This document shows positions 1-8,040 of a stretch of DNA of 42,036 nucleotides, one piece after another. The notes beneath the pieces were generated by a model that saw nothing but the letters and a program-made list of their open reading frames with translations, made no database searches and was not told where the DNA came from. The translations under genes were made by a program, and so were the position numbers. The stretch is from RUG563 sp964549135 (GTDB lineage Bacteria; Bacillota; Clostridia; Christensenellales; Aristaeellaceae), in NCBI GenBank assembly GCA_964549135.1, contig CAZJUJ010000019.1, forward strand, positions 1 through 42,036, read 5' to 3'. The number at the start of each line of letters is the position of its first letter. Position 1 is the stretch's first letter.

Positions 1-15
1 CTGAGCTACCAAGGC
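1..15 (-). tRNA. partial tRNA, 5' part only
   Basis: Read on the minus strand this begins with a 7-nt acceptor strand (GCCTTGG) followed by TA and the D-stem GCTCAG, the usual start of a tRNA. The anticodon lies outside the window, so the amino acid cannot be told. It is third in a tRNA cluster after Val and Asp, five bases downstream of the Asp tRNA. Confidence 0.75.
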
Positions 16-20
16 AAATA

Positions 21-98
21 TGGCGACCCGGAAGGGGCTCGAACCCTCGACCTCCAGCGTGACAGGCTGGCATTCTAAACCGACTGAACTACCGGGCC
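21..98 (-). tRNA. tRNA-Asp (GTC)
   Basis: The minus strand folds as a tRNA with acceptor GGCCCGG pairing with CCGGGTC (one G-U), T-loop GGTTCGAGCC-like sequence, anticodon loop CTGTCAC giving anticodon GTC, and an encoded CCA end. Co-transcribed with the tRNA-Val just upstream. Confidence 0.95.
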
Positions 99-105
99 AT
101 AATGG

Positions 106-181
106 TGGTGGGAACAACAGGGCTCGAACCTGTGACCCTCTGCTTGTAAGGCAGATGCTCTCCCAGCTGAGCTATGCTCCC
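106..181 (-). tRNA. tRNA-Val (TAC)
   Basis: The minus strand gives a 76-nt tRNA: acceptor GGGAGCA/TGTTCCC, D-arm with AGCTCAGCTGGGAGAGC, anticodon loop CTTACAA giving TAC, T-loop GGTTCGAGCC, encoded CCA. It is the first tRNA after the promoter at 215-243. Confidence 0.95.
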
Positions 182-214
182 CTGGCACACGCAGTACTGC
201 GCGGCACGTTTGTT

Positions 215-243
215 ATAATACCGCATAGTGCGGCATTTGTCAA
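215..243 (-). promoter_or_regulatory. sigma-A promoter of the tRNA operon
   Basis: On the minus strand TTGACA (243-238) and TATTAT (220-215) are separated by exactly 17 bases. The spacer holds the inverted repeat CCGCA...TGCGG, and the leader before tRNA-Val holds the perfect 12-base palindrome CGCAGTACTGCG (190-201). The strong consensus fits a stable-RNA promoter. Confidence 0.85.
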
Positions 244-308
244 GTGGTTATTTTGAATTTTTTCGTATTTTTCGAAAAAAAGGGAATATTTCTCATCCCT
301 GGCCCGGC

Positions 309-337
309 TTGCCCTGAAAAGCGGACTATGATATAAT
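309..337 (+). promoter_or_regulatory. promoter of the LCP/kinase operon
   Basis: TTGCCC (309-314), 17-base spacer, TATAAT (332-337). The box overlaps an in-frame ATG at 336, which shows that ATG cannot be the translation start of the following gene. Confidence 0.75.
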
Positions 338-380
338 GCCAAAAGACAGATTAAGCCGGAGGCAAAGGGAGGGATGGCGG

Positions 381-1262
381 ATGAAACGGCTGCTTTGCTG
401 CCTGCTGGCGCTTTTATTGGGGGCCTGCCCGGCGCTGGCGGAGGGGCATCCGACGGAGGAGGAATGGGCCATGCTGGCCGCCGCCCTGGCCTCGGATGAA
501 AATAACCCGGTGCCCGAGGGCTATCGCCTTTCCGTCCGGCCGCAGCGGGGCGGCATGAGCGCCCGGGGCGATGAAAAATGGATGACCCTGCTGCTCATGA
601 GTACAGACGCCGCCGATCCCGCCCAGAATTTCGGCCGATCGGATGTGCTGATGCTCTGCGCCGTGCAGCGGGAGACCGGGGAAATGCGGCTGCTTTCCCT
701 GCCGGAGGATGCGCCCGTCCCCGTGGAGGAATTATCCCGCTCCCTGCGTTTGCGCTATGTAAATTGCTTTGGCGGGCCGCTGATGACGGCTGCCGCGCTT
801 AATCGCCTGCTGGAGCTGAATATCAGCCGGTACTGCGCCGTGAATTTTTCCGCCTTTGCGGAGCTGGTGGACGCCCTGGGCGGCGTCATGCTGACGCTTT
901 CCCCGGATGAAGCGGTGGCCCTGGGCCGGGAGGCCGGGGAATGCCTGCTTTCTGGGGCGGAGGCGCTGAAATTTGCGCGGCTGCGCCGGCAGGAGGAAAA
1001 CGGGCTGCGTCCCCGCCGCCTGATGGCGGCCATGCTTGAGCAGGCCATGGAGGCCGCCTCCATGGACGGGGCCATGGCCCTGGCCGAAATGCTTTTGCCC
1101 GCCCTGGATACCAATCTGACCACGGCGGATCTGATGGATCTGATGTTTGCGCTGCTGGGGCAGGAGGAAACCCCGGAAATTTCCATCCGCAGCCTTTCCG
1201 CACCGCTGGACGAGGCCGCCCGGGCGGATTGCCGCGCCTTTCTGTATGCGAAGGGAGAATGA
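381..1262 (+). CDS. LytR-CpsA-Psr (LCP) family protein, degenerate
   Basis: A 293-residue exported protein. Start chosen at 381 because the upstream in-frame ATG (336) lies in the -10 box, while a purine-rich SD stretch precedes 381. The N-terminus is a signal peptide; LLGAC just after the hydrophobic core could act as a lipobox, or cleavage may follow ALA. LCP proteins transfer teichoic acids or other glycopolymers from lipid carriers to peptidoglycan. Support: the SDVLML strand, the ALNRLLELNISRY helix, VDALGGV, and GAEALKFARLR. The family motif with Arg and Asp (IPRDT-like) reads LPEDAP, so the phosphate-binding Arg is missing, and the Asp before the last Arg cluster is not evident. It may be a non-catalytic family member. 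Six bases separate it from the next gene, so the two are probably co-transcribed. Confidence 0.7.
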   Translation: MKRLLCCLLALLLGACPALAEGHPTEEEWAMLAAALASDENNPVPEGYRLSVRPQRGGMSARGDEKWMTLLLMSTDAADPAQNFGRSDVLMLCAVQRETGEMRLLSLPEDAPVPVEELSRSLRLRYVNCFGGPLMTAAALNRLLELNISRYCAVNFSAFAELVDALGGVMLTLSPDEAVALGREAGECLLSGAEALKFARLRRQEENGLRPRRLMAAMLEQAMEAASMDGAMALAEMLLPALDTNLTTADLMDLMFALLGQEETPEISIRSLSAPLDEAARADCRAFLYAKGE

Positions 1263-1268
1263 CGCAGG

Positions 1269-2198
1269 ATGATCTATGTCCTTTCCCTCAATCCCTGCCT
1301 GGATAAAACGGCCTCTCTGCCCCGCTTTTCCCCGGATGCGCCCAACCGCATCCAGCCCCAGCGGCAGGATATCGGCGGCAAGGGGATCAATGTGGCCCGG
1401 GTGCTGCAGGAAATGGGCGGAGAGGGGCTGTTGCTCAGCCTTGATTATGCCGGAGCGCCCATCCGGGCCGCCCTGGAAAGGGAGCATATTCCCGCCCTGC
1501 TTTTCCCCGTGCCGGGAGAATTGCGGGTGAATCTCAAGCTCCGGGAAACGGAGAGCGGGCGCACCATTGAAATCAGCGAGCGGGGCCAAATGCTTTCCGC
1601 CGCCGCGCTGCAGAGCATGGAGCAGGCCCTGCTCACGCGCTGCCGTCACGGGGATTGGGTCGCCCTGTCGGGCAGCCTGCCCCCCGGCGTGCCGCCGGAT
1701 ACCTACGCCCGGCTTTGCCGGCTGCTGAAGGAGCGGGGCTGCCGGGCCGCGGTGGATTGCGATGGCCCGGCGCTGCTTCAGGCGCTGGAGGCAGGGCCCG
1801 CCCTGATAAAGCCCAACGCCCAGGAATTTTCCGCCCTGACCGGCGCGGATGCCTGTGATCCCTCCGCCGCCCGGGCCGCATGCCGGGCGCTGCATGAAAA
1901 GGGCGTGGGCATGATCTGCCTTTCCCTGGGGGAAAAGGGCGCGGTGCTGTCCGCCGGGGAGACGGGCTATTTCTGCCCCGCCGCCCCGGTGCAGGCCCTG
2001 GGGGTGCAGGGGGCGGGGGATTCCCTGCTGGCAGGGCTATTGCTTTCCCTGGCCCGGGGAGAAGCCCCATCGGCCGCCCTGCGCTATGGAACGGCGGCAG
2101 CGGGGGCATCCGTCATGCGCCCGGGCACGCTGACCGGGCGAAAAGAGGATGCGGATATGCTGCTTGCCCGTCTGCCCATGCCTCGGCGCTGTTTTTAA
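1269..2198 (+). CDS. fruK-like: 1-phosphofructokinase-type PfkB sugar kinase
   Basis: A 309-residue PfkB/ribokinase-superfamily kinase, closest in pattern to 1-phosphofructokinase and tagatose-6-phosphate kinase. It should phosphorylate a phosphosugar (fructose 1-phosphate to the 1,6-bisphosphate, or tagatose 6-phosphate) using ATP in the cytosol. Seen: the N-terminal LNPCLDKT, GGKGINVAR at residues 36-44, GSLPPG in the middle, KPNAQEF, and the C-terminal GAGDS holding the catalytic Asp. Length is normal for the family. No PTS fructose permease or FruR-type regulator is next to it, so the exact substrate is unknown. It follows the LCP gene by six bases and ends just before a strong terminator. 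Confidence 0.85.
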   Translation: MIYVLSLNPCLDKTASLPRFSPDAPNRIQPQRQDIGGKGINVARVLQEMGGEGLLLSLDYAGAPIRAALEREHIPALLFPVPGELRVNLKLRETESGRTIEISERGQMLSAAALQSMEQALLTRCRHGDWVALSGSLPPGVPPDTYARLCRLLKERGCRAAVDCDGPALLQALEAGPALIKPNAQEFSALTGADACDPSAARAACRALHEKGVGMICLSLGEKGAVLSAGETGYFCPAAPVQALGVQGAGDSLLAGLLLSLARGEAPSAALRYGTAAAGASVMRPGTLTGRKEDADMLLARLPMPRRCF

Positions 2199-2210
2199 TT
2201 TGTGCTTTCC

Positions 2211-2242
2211 GCCCGGGACGCTTGCATTCGTCCCGGGCTTTT
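2211..2242 (+). terminator. Rho-independent terminator after the kinase gene
   Basis: Perfect 10-bp stem GCCCGGGACG / CGTCCCGGGC with an 8-base loop, followed by TTTT. Confidence 0.85.
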
Positions 2243-2250
2243 CATATAAT
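2222..2250 (+). promoter_or_regulatory. promoter of the lysA-like gene, nested in the terminator
   Basis: TTGCAT (2222-2227), 17 bases, then a perfect TATAAT (2245-2250). The -35 half lies in the loop of the preceding terminator. The -35 match is only 3 of 6, so the call rests mostly on the -10 box and the spacing. Confidence 0.5.
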
Positions 2251-2301
2251 GGGGCAGGATTTCATTTATTCCCATCATCACAGAATCAAAGGATGCGAAA
2301 T

Positions 2302-3537
2302 ATGCCGAATTTTTCTTTGCCTGACAACGTGTTTGAAGCGGCAGCCAGCCGCTTTCCCACGCCCTTTCATCTCTATGACGAAGCGGGCATCCGCCGCCGG
2401 GCCCGGGCGCTGAACGCCGCCTTTTCCTGGGCCCCGGCCTTTCGGGAATACTTTGCCGTCAAGGCGCTGCCCAATCCCCATATCCTGAAGATCTTCCGGG
2501 AGGAGGGCTGTGGGGTGGATTGCTCCAGCGAATGCGAATTGCTGCTGGCGGAAAAATGCGGCTTTTCCGGGGATGATATCATGTTCAGCGCCAATGCCAT
2601 GCCCCCCGCCGAATTTGAGCATGCCCGGGCGCTGAATGCCATCATCAATCTGGATGATATGAGCGATATTGATCTGCTTAACGCCCATGGCGGCATTCCG
2701 GAAACCATCTGCGCCCGCTTTAATCCCGGCGGCAGCTTTACCCTGGGCACCTCCATCATGGGCTCCCCCGGGGATTCCAAATACGGCTGGACCCGGGAGC
2801 AATTGCTTTCCGGCATGGCGCGGCTGAAGGAAATGGGGGCCAGGCGCTTTGGCCTGCATGCCTTCCTTGCCAGCAATACCACCGATAACGCCTATTACCC
2901 CAAGCTGGCGGGCATTCTTTTTGAACTGGGGGCCGCCCTTTCCCGGGCCTGCAATATGCCCCTTGCCTTCATCAATCTCTCCGGCGGCGTGGGCATTCCC
3001 TATCGCCCGGAGCAAGAGGAGGCCGATATTGCCAATATCGGCGAGGGCGTCCGGCAGGAATACATCCGGGTATTCGGCGATCCCAAAGAGGCGCAGGTGG
3101 GCATCAAGACCGAGCTGGGCCGCTACATGACCGGGCCCAACGGCTGGCTGCTGACCCATGCCATCCACGAAAAAAAGATTTACAAGGATTACATCGGCGT
3201 GGATGCCTGCGCCGCCAATCTCATGCGCCCCGCCATGTATGGCGCGTACCATCATATCCACGTCTGCGGAAAGCGCGGCGCGCCCAGCGACAGGGTCTAT
3301 GATATTACCGGCTGCCTCTGCGAAAACAACGATAAATTCGCCGTGGATCGGCCCCTGCCCGAGATTCAGCCCGGCGATCTACTGGTGATTCATGATACCG
3401 GCGCCCACGGCTGGGCCATGGGCTATCAATACAACGGGCGGCTGCGCAGCGCGGAAATCCTCTATACCGAGGCGGGCGATTTCCGCATGATCCGCCGGGC
3501 CGAAACCCCCGAGGATTATTTTGCCACGCTGGTGTAA
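2302..3537 (+). CDS. lysA: diaminopimelate decarboxylase family protein
   Basis: A 411-residue fold-III PLP decarboxylase. It most likely converts meso-diaminopimelate to L-lysine, the last step of lysine synthesis. Seen: YFAVKALPNP with the PLP-binding Lys at about residue 54, ARFNPGG, GLHAFLASNT near the middle, a Gly-rich phosphate-binding segment (LSGGVGIPY), ELGRYMTGP, GCLCENND with the active-site Cys, and HDTGAHGWAMGYQYNG near the C-terminus. The start at 2302 has AAAGG nine bases upstream; the open frame extends further upstream but would cross the terminator and promoter. It stands alone between terminators. Related decarboxylases act on other basic amino acids, so the substrate is inferred. 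Confidence 0.85.
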   Translation: MPNFSLPDNVFEAAASRFPTPFHLYDEAGIRRRARALNAAFSWAPAFREYFAVKALPNPHILKIFREEGCGVDCSSECELLLAEKCGFSGDDIMFSANAMPPAEFEHARALNAIINLDDMSDIDLLNAHGGIPETICARFNPGGSFTLGTSIMGSPGDSKYGWTREQLLSGMARLKEMGARRFGLHAFLASNTTDNAYYPKLAGILFELGAALSRACNMPLAFINLSGGVGIPYRPEQEEADIANIGEGVRQEYIRVFGDPKEAQVGIKTELGRYMTGPNGWLLTHAIHEKKIYKDYIGVDACAANLMRPAMYGAYHHIHVCGKRGAPSDRVYDITGCLCENNDKFAVDRPLPEIQPGDLLVIHDTGAHGWAMGYQYNGRLRSAEILYTEAGDFRMIRRAETPEDYFATLV

Positions 3538-3548
3538 CTGAAAAAAGC

Positions 3549-3595
3549 AAAAAAGACAGGCCCCTGGCTGCTTTTCGGGCGGCGAAGGGCCTTTT
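3549..3595. terminator. bidirectional terminator between convergent genes
   Basis: GGCCC (3559-3563) pairs with GGGCC (3587-3591), with extra pairing inside. An A-run on the left (T-run on the minus strand) and TTTT on the right let it serve both the lysA-like gene and the AraC-type gene. Confidence 0.65.
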
Positions 3596-3600
3596 GCTGT

Positions 3601-3630
3601 CCCGGGATTTTTCCCCGGGCGGCTTTTTTA
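3601..3630 (+). terminator. second terminator hairpin downstream of the lysA-like gene
   Basis: CCCGGG (3601-3606) pairs with CCCGGG (3614-3619), followed by CGGC and a run of six T. It overlaps the last codons of the convergent regulator gene. Confidence 0.6.
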
Positions 3631-5865
3631 TTTTTTGCCGTGCTGCTGGCGATACTGGCTGGGGGTAACCCCCTCGATGGATTTGAATTTGCGCAGGAAA
3701 TTGGGCACATCGCTGTAGCCGATCTTCAGCACCAGATCGCGGATGGTTTCATCGCTCTGGAAGAGCAGGCGCTTGAATTCATTGAGCCGCAGATAGGAAA
3801 CATACTGCACAAAGCCCTGGCCCGTTTCCTCCTTGAGCAGGGCGGTAATCTGGGCCTTGCGGATGCCCGTTTCATCCGCCACCGTCTGGATGGAAAGATC
3901 GGGGCGCTTGAAATTAGCCAGAATATAATCCATCAGCTCCTGCTTGAGGCGCTGATCATCATCGCTGATGCGCTGCTTCATGGCATCGCATAATTCCTCC
4001 ACCAGCCGGACGGCCTCCTGCTCAAAATCCTCCGGAGCGGCAAAGGCCACCAGCTGCTGAATGCGCCCCTTGCCGATGGGCAGATTCAGGCTGTCCGCCT
4101 GGCGGATCACGGCGGTGAGCAATTCGGAGCAGCAGAAGCGATAAAATACCAGCGAATGGGTCATATCGGCGATATTCTTCAGCATATCATGCAGGGCGCG
4201 CAGGGCGGTGGGCTTATCCCCGTGATGGATGCCCTCGCTCAGCAGGGAAAGCGAAAGGGGCGAAAGGCCATGGAAGCCATCCCCGGCGGCCAGGGCATCC
4301 GCCGCCCCGGCATTATAACGCCACCAATGGGCCGAGGCGGGGGCCAATTGCACGGCGGCGCAGGCCTCCACAAAGGATTCATTCATTTTCAGGGGATCCT
4401 GATAAACGTTGCCAATGCCGATCATTTCCGGGGCCGCGCCGTTCTGCTCCATATATTCATACAATTGCCGGGCGTATTCCTCCGCCCGCTGATCCCTTTC
4501 CTCCGGAGGCGCATCAAAATTGATAACGAAGCAAAGGGCGCTTTCCACAGAAAGATCGCCCAGGGCCGCATACGCCCCCATCAGGCTGAAGCGGGAGGCG
4601 ATCATGGCGGCCTGCTCCCATTGCCGCTCCTCCTTCTGCCGGGAAAGGGCCAGATACATTACCAGATTCAGCGGCCTGGAAAAATCCATGCCCGCCTGCC
4701 CCGCCAGGGCCTTGATATCCTGCGCCCCCGAAAGGCGGCCGAAAACCAGGCGGCTGACAAACTGCTGGGCCACGATGGGCGTAATCTCATTCAGATAGGA
4801 GGATAGGCTTTCCACCTCGTCCGCCGTCTGATCATACGCGCCCCGGATTACCTCCAGTTCGTTTGTGCGGCTGCGGCCCCGATTGCCCGTCACATGATAG
4901 AGCAGCTCCTGAATGGGCTTGTAATTAAAAAAGGCGATTGCCACAATCAGAATCAGCATCAGCACAAGCAGCGCCAGCAGCAGCGTCATGATCAGCCGCT
5001 GGCTTCCCTGCAGATCGGCGTAATAATCCGCCCGGGGCGTAGCCATGATCCAATAGCAGCCCAGGCTGCCGCTGCTCCCCGAACGCATCAGCACCCAATC
5101 CTCCCCCTGATACCGATAGGAAAGCACGCCGGTGCCCCGCACGCGGATCAATTGGCTGTCCGGAATGCGCTCATAGCCCTGGGTATCCAGATAGAGCAGA
5201 TCATGCCAGGCGTCAAAGCAATAGAGGCTGCCGGGCAGATCGCCCATGTAATTGGCAAATTGATCGGCCAGGATGCTATCCGAAAGCACGAAGCATAAAA
5301 CGGCCCGGGCGCTGCTTTCCACCGGAAAGGGAATGGCGTATACCAGCCCGCTGAGCGCGCTGATATCCTCCCTTGAGGTCAGGGGCCAGAGGGCGGGATC
5401 CCGCACGCCCTGCAAACGGGTATACAGGGCGGAAAGGGAAAGATTGTAATCCTGCAGATACCCCTGCTCATAGCGGCCGTAAAGCATGCGGCCCGAGGAG
5501 GAATAAATATGGTTATCGCCCTTGATATAAAAAAGCGCGGTGACTTCCGGGGTGATGCGCTCCTCCAGGGAAAGCAGCGCCGCGCAGAGACTATTGTCCG
5601 AAAGGGCGCGCACATGCCCCTCCGCATCCACCTCAATTTCATTTTCAATGGAAAAGGCGGTCTTGGCGGCATAATCCAGCCGCCCGATTAATGAGGAAAT
5701 ATTCTCGGCGGCGTAGGTAAAATTCTGAAGGGATACCCCATTGATATACTGCATGCCACTTTCCTGGGTGGAGGTATAAATGATGACGGAAAAAATCAGA
5801 ATGGGAATCATCATCAGCAGCAGGGAATATACATAGCGGGATCGCATACTGGCCTTATGCAGCAT
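3628..5865 (-). CDS. membrane-bound AraC-family transcriptional regulator
   Basis: A protein of about 745 residues with a transmembrane helix at the N-terminus, an extracytoplasmic sensor-like domain, a second helix (LLLALLVLMLILIVAIAFF) and a C-terminal AraC DNA-binding domain with two helix-turn-helix units (LSIQTVADETGIRKAQ and IRDLVLKIGYSDVPNFLRKFK). Such regulators in Bacillota sense sugars at the cell surface and control a divergent LplB/YtcP-type ABC transporter, exactly the arrangement here. Start: an ATG at 5865 has AGGAGG upstream (spacing about 11-13). An earlier ATG at 5925 lacks an SD and coincides with the predicted transcription start of the promoter at 5932-5961, so I prefer 5865; use of 5925 would add 20 residues. 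Probable local activator of the sugar-use genes. Confidence 0.85.
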   Translation of the reverse strand: MLHKASMRSRYVYSLLLMMIPILIFSVIIYTSTQESGMQYINGVSLQNFTYAAENISSLIGRLDYAAKTAFSIENEIEVDAEGHVRALSDNSLCAALLSLEERITPEVTALFYIKGDNHIYSSSGRMLYGRYEQGYLQDYNLSLSALYTRLQGVRDPALWPLTSREDISALSGLVYAIPFPVESSARAVLCFVLSDSILADQFANYMGDLPGSLYCFDAWHDLLYLDTQGYERIPDSQLIRVRGTGVLSYRYQGEDWVLMRSGSSGSLGCYWIMATPRADYYADLQGSQRLIMTLLLALLVLMLILIVAIAFFNYKPIQELLYHVTGNRGRSRTNELEVIRGAYDQTADEVESLSSYLNEITPIVAQQFVSRLVFGRLSGAQDIKALAGQAGMDFSRPLNLVMYLALSRQKEERQWEQAAMIASRFSLMGAYAALGDLSVESALCFVINFDAPPEERDQRAEEYARQLYEYMEQNGAAPEMIGIGNVYQDPLKMNESFVEACAAVQLAPASAHWWRYNAGAADALAAGDGFHGLSPLSLSLLSEGIHHGDKPTALRALHDMLKNIADMTHSLVFYRFCCSELLTAVIRQADSLNLPIGKGRIQQLVAFAAPEDFEQEAVRLVEELCDAMKQRISDDDQRLKQELMDYILANFKRPDLSIQTVADETGIRKAQITALLKEETGQGFVQYVSYLRLNEFKRLLFQSDETIRDLVLKIGYSDVPNFLRKFKSIEGVTPSQYRQQHGKK

Positions 5866-5931
5866 CGGCGGGGTCACTCCTCCTGGAATTTGCTGGGGGA
5901 AAATCGATTGTTTTTCGTTTTCCATGGTTTG

Positions 5932-5961
5932 ATTATAGCAAAAAGGCGATAAAAATGGCAA
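5932..5961 (-). promoter_or_regulatory. promoter of the AraC-type regulator
   Basis: On the minus strand TTGCCA (5961-5956), 18 bases, TATAAT (5937-5932). It places the transcript start at about 5925. Confidence 0.7.
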
Positions 5962-6046
5962 GTTGTTTGTGAAAACAAATCGGAAAACGCCAATTACATA
6001 TCCCCTTTTGAGAAAAAACAACCCCCTGGAGCGCAAAGACAACTTG
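5959..6046. promoter_or_regulatory. paired ACAACTTG boxes between divergent promoters
   Basis: CAAGTTGT (5959-5966) and ACAACTTG (6039-6046) are perfect 8-base inverted copies. Each overlaps the -35 region of one of the two divergent promoters in the same relative orientation, as expected for a shared regulator site. The bound protein is inferred to be the AraC-type regulator. Confidence 0.45.
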
Positions 6047-6071
6047 TGCTTTATGGCCAGATTATTATAAA
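6044..6071 (+). promoter_or_regulatory. promoter of the ABC transporter operon
   Basis: TTGTGC (6044-6049), 16 bases, TATAAA (6066-6071). The -35 is weak, consistent with need for an activator; an ACAACTTG box overlaps it. Confidence 0.55.
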
Positions 6072-6107
6072 ATGAATCCAGCAAAACGCATTGAAGGAGG
6101 CGGCGGC

Positions 6108-7061
6108 GTGACCAGACAGCCCGTCATCAGCCATTACCGGCGGCTAACGCCGGGGCAGAGGATTGCCCGGGAATTTCAGAAAAACAAATTGATCTATCTG
6201 ATGCTCCTTCCCGTGCTGGCGTATTATGTGCTATTCAAGTACGGCCCCATGATGAATATCGTGATCGCCTTTCAGGATTTCAAAATCTTCAAGGGCATCG
6301 GCGGCAGCAATTGGGTGGGGCTGAAAAATTTCGAAAAATTCTTCAGCCTCAAGGATTGCTGGCGGCTGATCCGCAATACCCTGCTGCTGAGCGTGTATTC
6401 GATTCTCTTTCATTTTCCCATTCCCATTATTCTGGCCCTGATGATCAATGAGCTGCGCCATCCCAGGGCCAAGCGCCTGGTGCAGACCGTCAGCTACATG
6501 CCCCATTTTATTTCGGTGGTGGTGGTCTGCTCCCTGATCCGCAATTTCTGCAGCGGCAGCGGCATCATCAACAGCGTCATTTCCGCCCTGAACCCCAATT
6601 GGTCTTCCCCCAATCTGCTCACCGTAACCGGCTATTACCGCACCATCCATATTCTTTCCTCCATGTGGCAGGAGGTGGGCTGGGATTCCATCATTTATCT
6701 GGCCGCCCTTTCGGGGATTGATCCGCAATTATATGAAGCGGCCTATATCGATGGGGCCAATAAATGGCAGCGCATCACCCGGGTCACGCTGCCCGGGCTG
6801 ATGCCGGTCATTACGGTGCAGTTTATCATGCGCGTGGGCCGGGTGATGAGCGTGGGGTATGAAAAAATATTGCTTCTGTATAACCCCGGCATCTATGAAA
6901 CGGCGGATGTGATTTCTACTTATATGTATCGCTACGGCCTGCTCAACGCCAATTACAGCGTGGGCGCGGCGGTGGGCATCTTCAATACCGTCATCAGCAT
7001 CCTGATTCTGGTCAGCGTCAATACCATCTTCCGCCGCTTCACGGAAGACAGCCTGTGGTAA
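6108..7061 (+). CDS. sugar ABC transporter permease (LplB type)
   Basis: A 317-residue inner-membrane permease of the MalF/LplB group. The GTG at 6108 is chosen because AAGGAGG sits seven bases upstream; the ATG at 6072 lies at or before the transcription start. About six membrane segments are visible, starting with LIYLMLLPVLAYYVLF. The EAA loop that contacts the ATPase reads YEAAYIDGANKWQRITRVTLPG. It pairs with the next gene's product to form the channel. No ATPase gene is in the locus; a shared MsmX-type ATPase elsewhere is likely, as is usual for this transporter group. Thirteen bases separate it from the next gene. Confidence 0.9.
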   Translation: MTRQPVISHYRRLTPGQRIAREFQKNKLIYLMLLPVLAYYVLFKYGPMMNIVIAFQDFKIFKGIGGSNWVGLKNFEKFFSLKDCWRLIRNTLLLSVYSILFHFPIPIILALMINELRHPRAKRLVQTVSYMPHFISVVVVCSLIRNFCSGSGIINSVISALNPNWSSPNLLTVTGYYRTIHILSSMWQEVGWDSIIYLAALSGIDPQLYEAAYIDGANKWQRITRVTLPGLMPVITVQFIMRVGRVMSVGYEKILLLYNPGIYETADVISTYMYRYGLLNANYSVGAAVGIFNTVISILILVSVNTIFRRFTEDSLW

Positions 7062-7074
7062 GGGGGCAAAGCAC

Positions 7075-7965
7075 ATGGCAATTGTTGAAAGAAAAACCGT
7101 GGGCGAAAGGGTCTTTAACTGGCTCAACGCCATCATCCTCGGGCTGCTGACCCTGATTTTCTTCTATCCCATGTGGCATTGCCTGATGGCCTCCTTTTCC
7201 GATCCCATCTCGCTGATTGGCTATAACGGCTTTATCTTCAAGCCCATGGGCTTCAGCCTGCAGGGGTATAAGACGGTGCTGCAGAACGCCAATATCTATA
7301 CCGGCTATTATAATACGATGATTTATCTGGTGGGCGGCACGGCCATCAATCTGACGCTGACGGTGCTGGGGGCCTATGCCCTCTCCCGCAAGAGCCTGGC
7401 CCTGCGCACCCCCATCACCCTGCTGATCGTATTTACCATGTATATGGATTTCGGCCTGATCCCCGCCTTTCTCAACGTGCGCCAGCTGGGGCTGCATAAT
7501 ACCCGCCTGGCCATCATCCTGCCCGTGGCCATCAATACCTATAATCTGATCGTGATGCGCACCGGCTTTTCTGCCGTGCCCGCTTCCCTGGAGGAGAGCG
7601 CCAAGCTGGACGGGGCCAATGATTTCGTGATTCTCCTAAAAATCATGCTGCCGGTCTGCAAGGCAACGCTGGCGGTCATCGCCCTTTTCTATGCCGTGGG
7701 CCATTGGAACAGCTGGTTTTCCGCCTCCATCTATCTGCAGGATCGCGGCAAATTTCCCCTGCAGCTTTTCCTCCGGGAGATTCTCATCGCCAATTCCACC
7801 GCCAACACCGCCGGGGAAATCAGCTCGGTGGACGGGGTGCAGTTTCTGGATGAGCTGATCAAATACTGCTCCATCATCATTTCCACCGTGCCCATCCTGG
7901 TGGTGTATCCCTTCGTGCAGAAGTATTTCGTCACCGGCGTCATGGTCGGCTCGGTGAAGGAATGA
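7075..7965 (+). CDS. carbohydrate ABC transporter permease (YtcP type)
   Basis: A 296-residue permease of the MalG/YtcP group, partner of the preceding permease. It has about six membrane segments, the first being IILGLLTLIFFYPMWHCLMA, and an EAA loop LEESAKLDGANDFVILLKIMLPVCK. The typical YtcP C-terminus VQKYFVTGVMVGSVKE is present. A GGGGG-rich SD precedes the ATG. The operon order (permease, permease, binding protein, glycoside hydrolase) points to uptake of an oligosaccharide. Confidence 0.9.
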   Translation: MAIVERKTVGERVFNWLNAIILGLLTLIFFYPMWHCLMASFSDPISLIGYNGFIFKPMGFSLQGYKTVLQNANIYTGYYNTMIYLVGGTAINLTLTVLGAYALSRKSLALRTPITLLIVFTMYMDFGLIPAFLNVRQLGLHNTRLAIILPVAINTYNLIVMRTGFSAVPASLEESAKLDGANDFVILLKIMLPVCKATLAVIALFYAVGHWNSWFSASIYLQDRGKFPLQLFLREILIANSTANTAGEISSVDGVQFLDELIKYCSIIISTVPILVVYPFVQKYFVTGVMVGSVKE

Positions 7966-8040
7966 TTCCCCCTGTCTCGTTTAAGCGGATGCACTGATCC
8001 GCTTGGAGAATAAATATTTTTGAAAGGAGACCTACCCCAC

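Noticed and set aside
20..256. 78-codon frame over the tRNA genes
   Set aside because: Lies across two tRNAs and their promoter.
3628..6084. Full-length 818-residue version of the AraC-type regulator
   Set aside because: The extra N-terminal residues would be encoded upstream of the promoter's -10 box and across the divergent promoter region.
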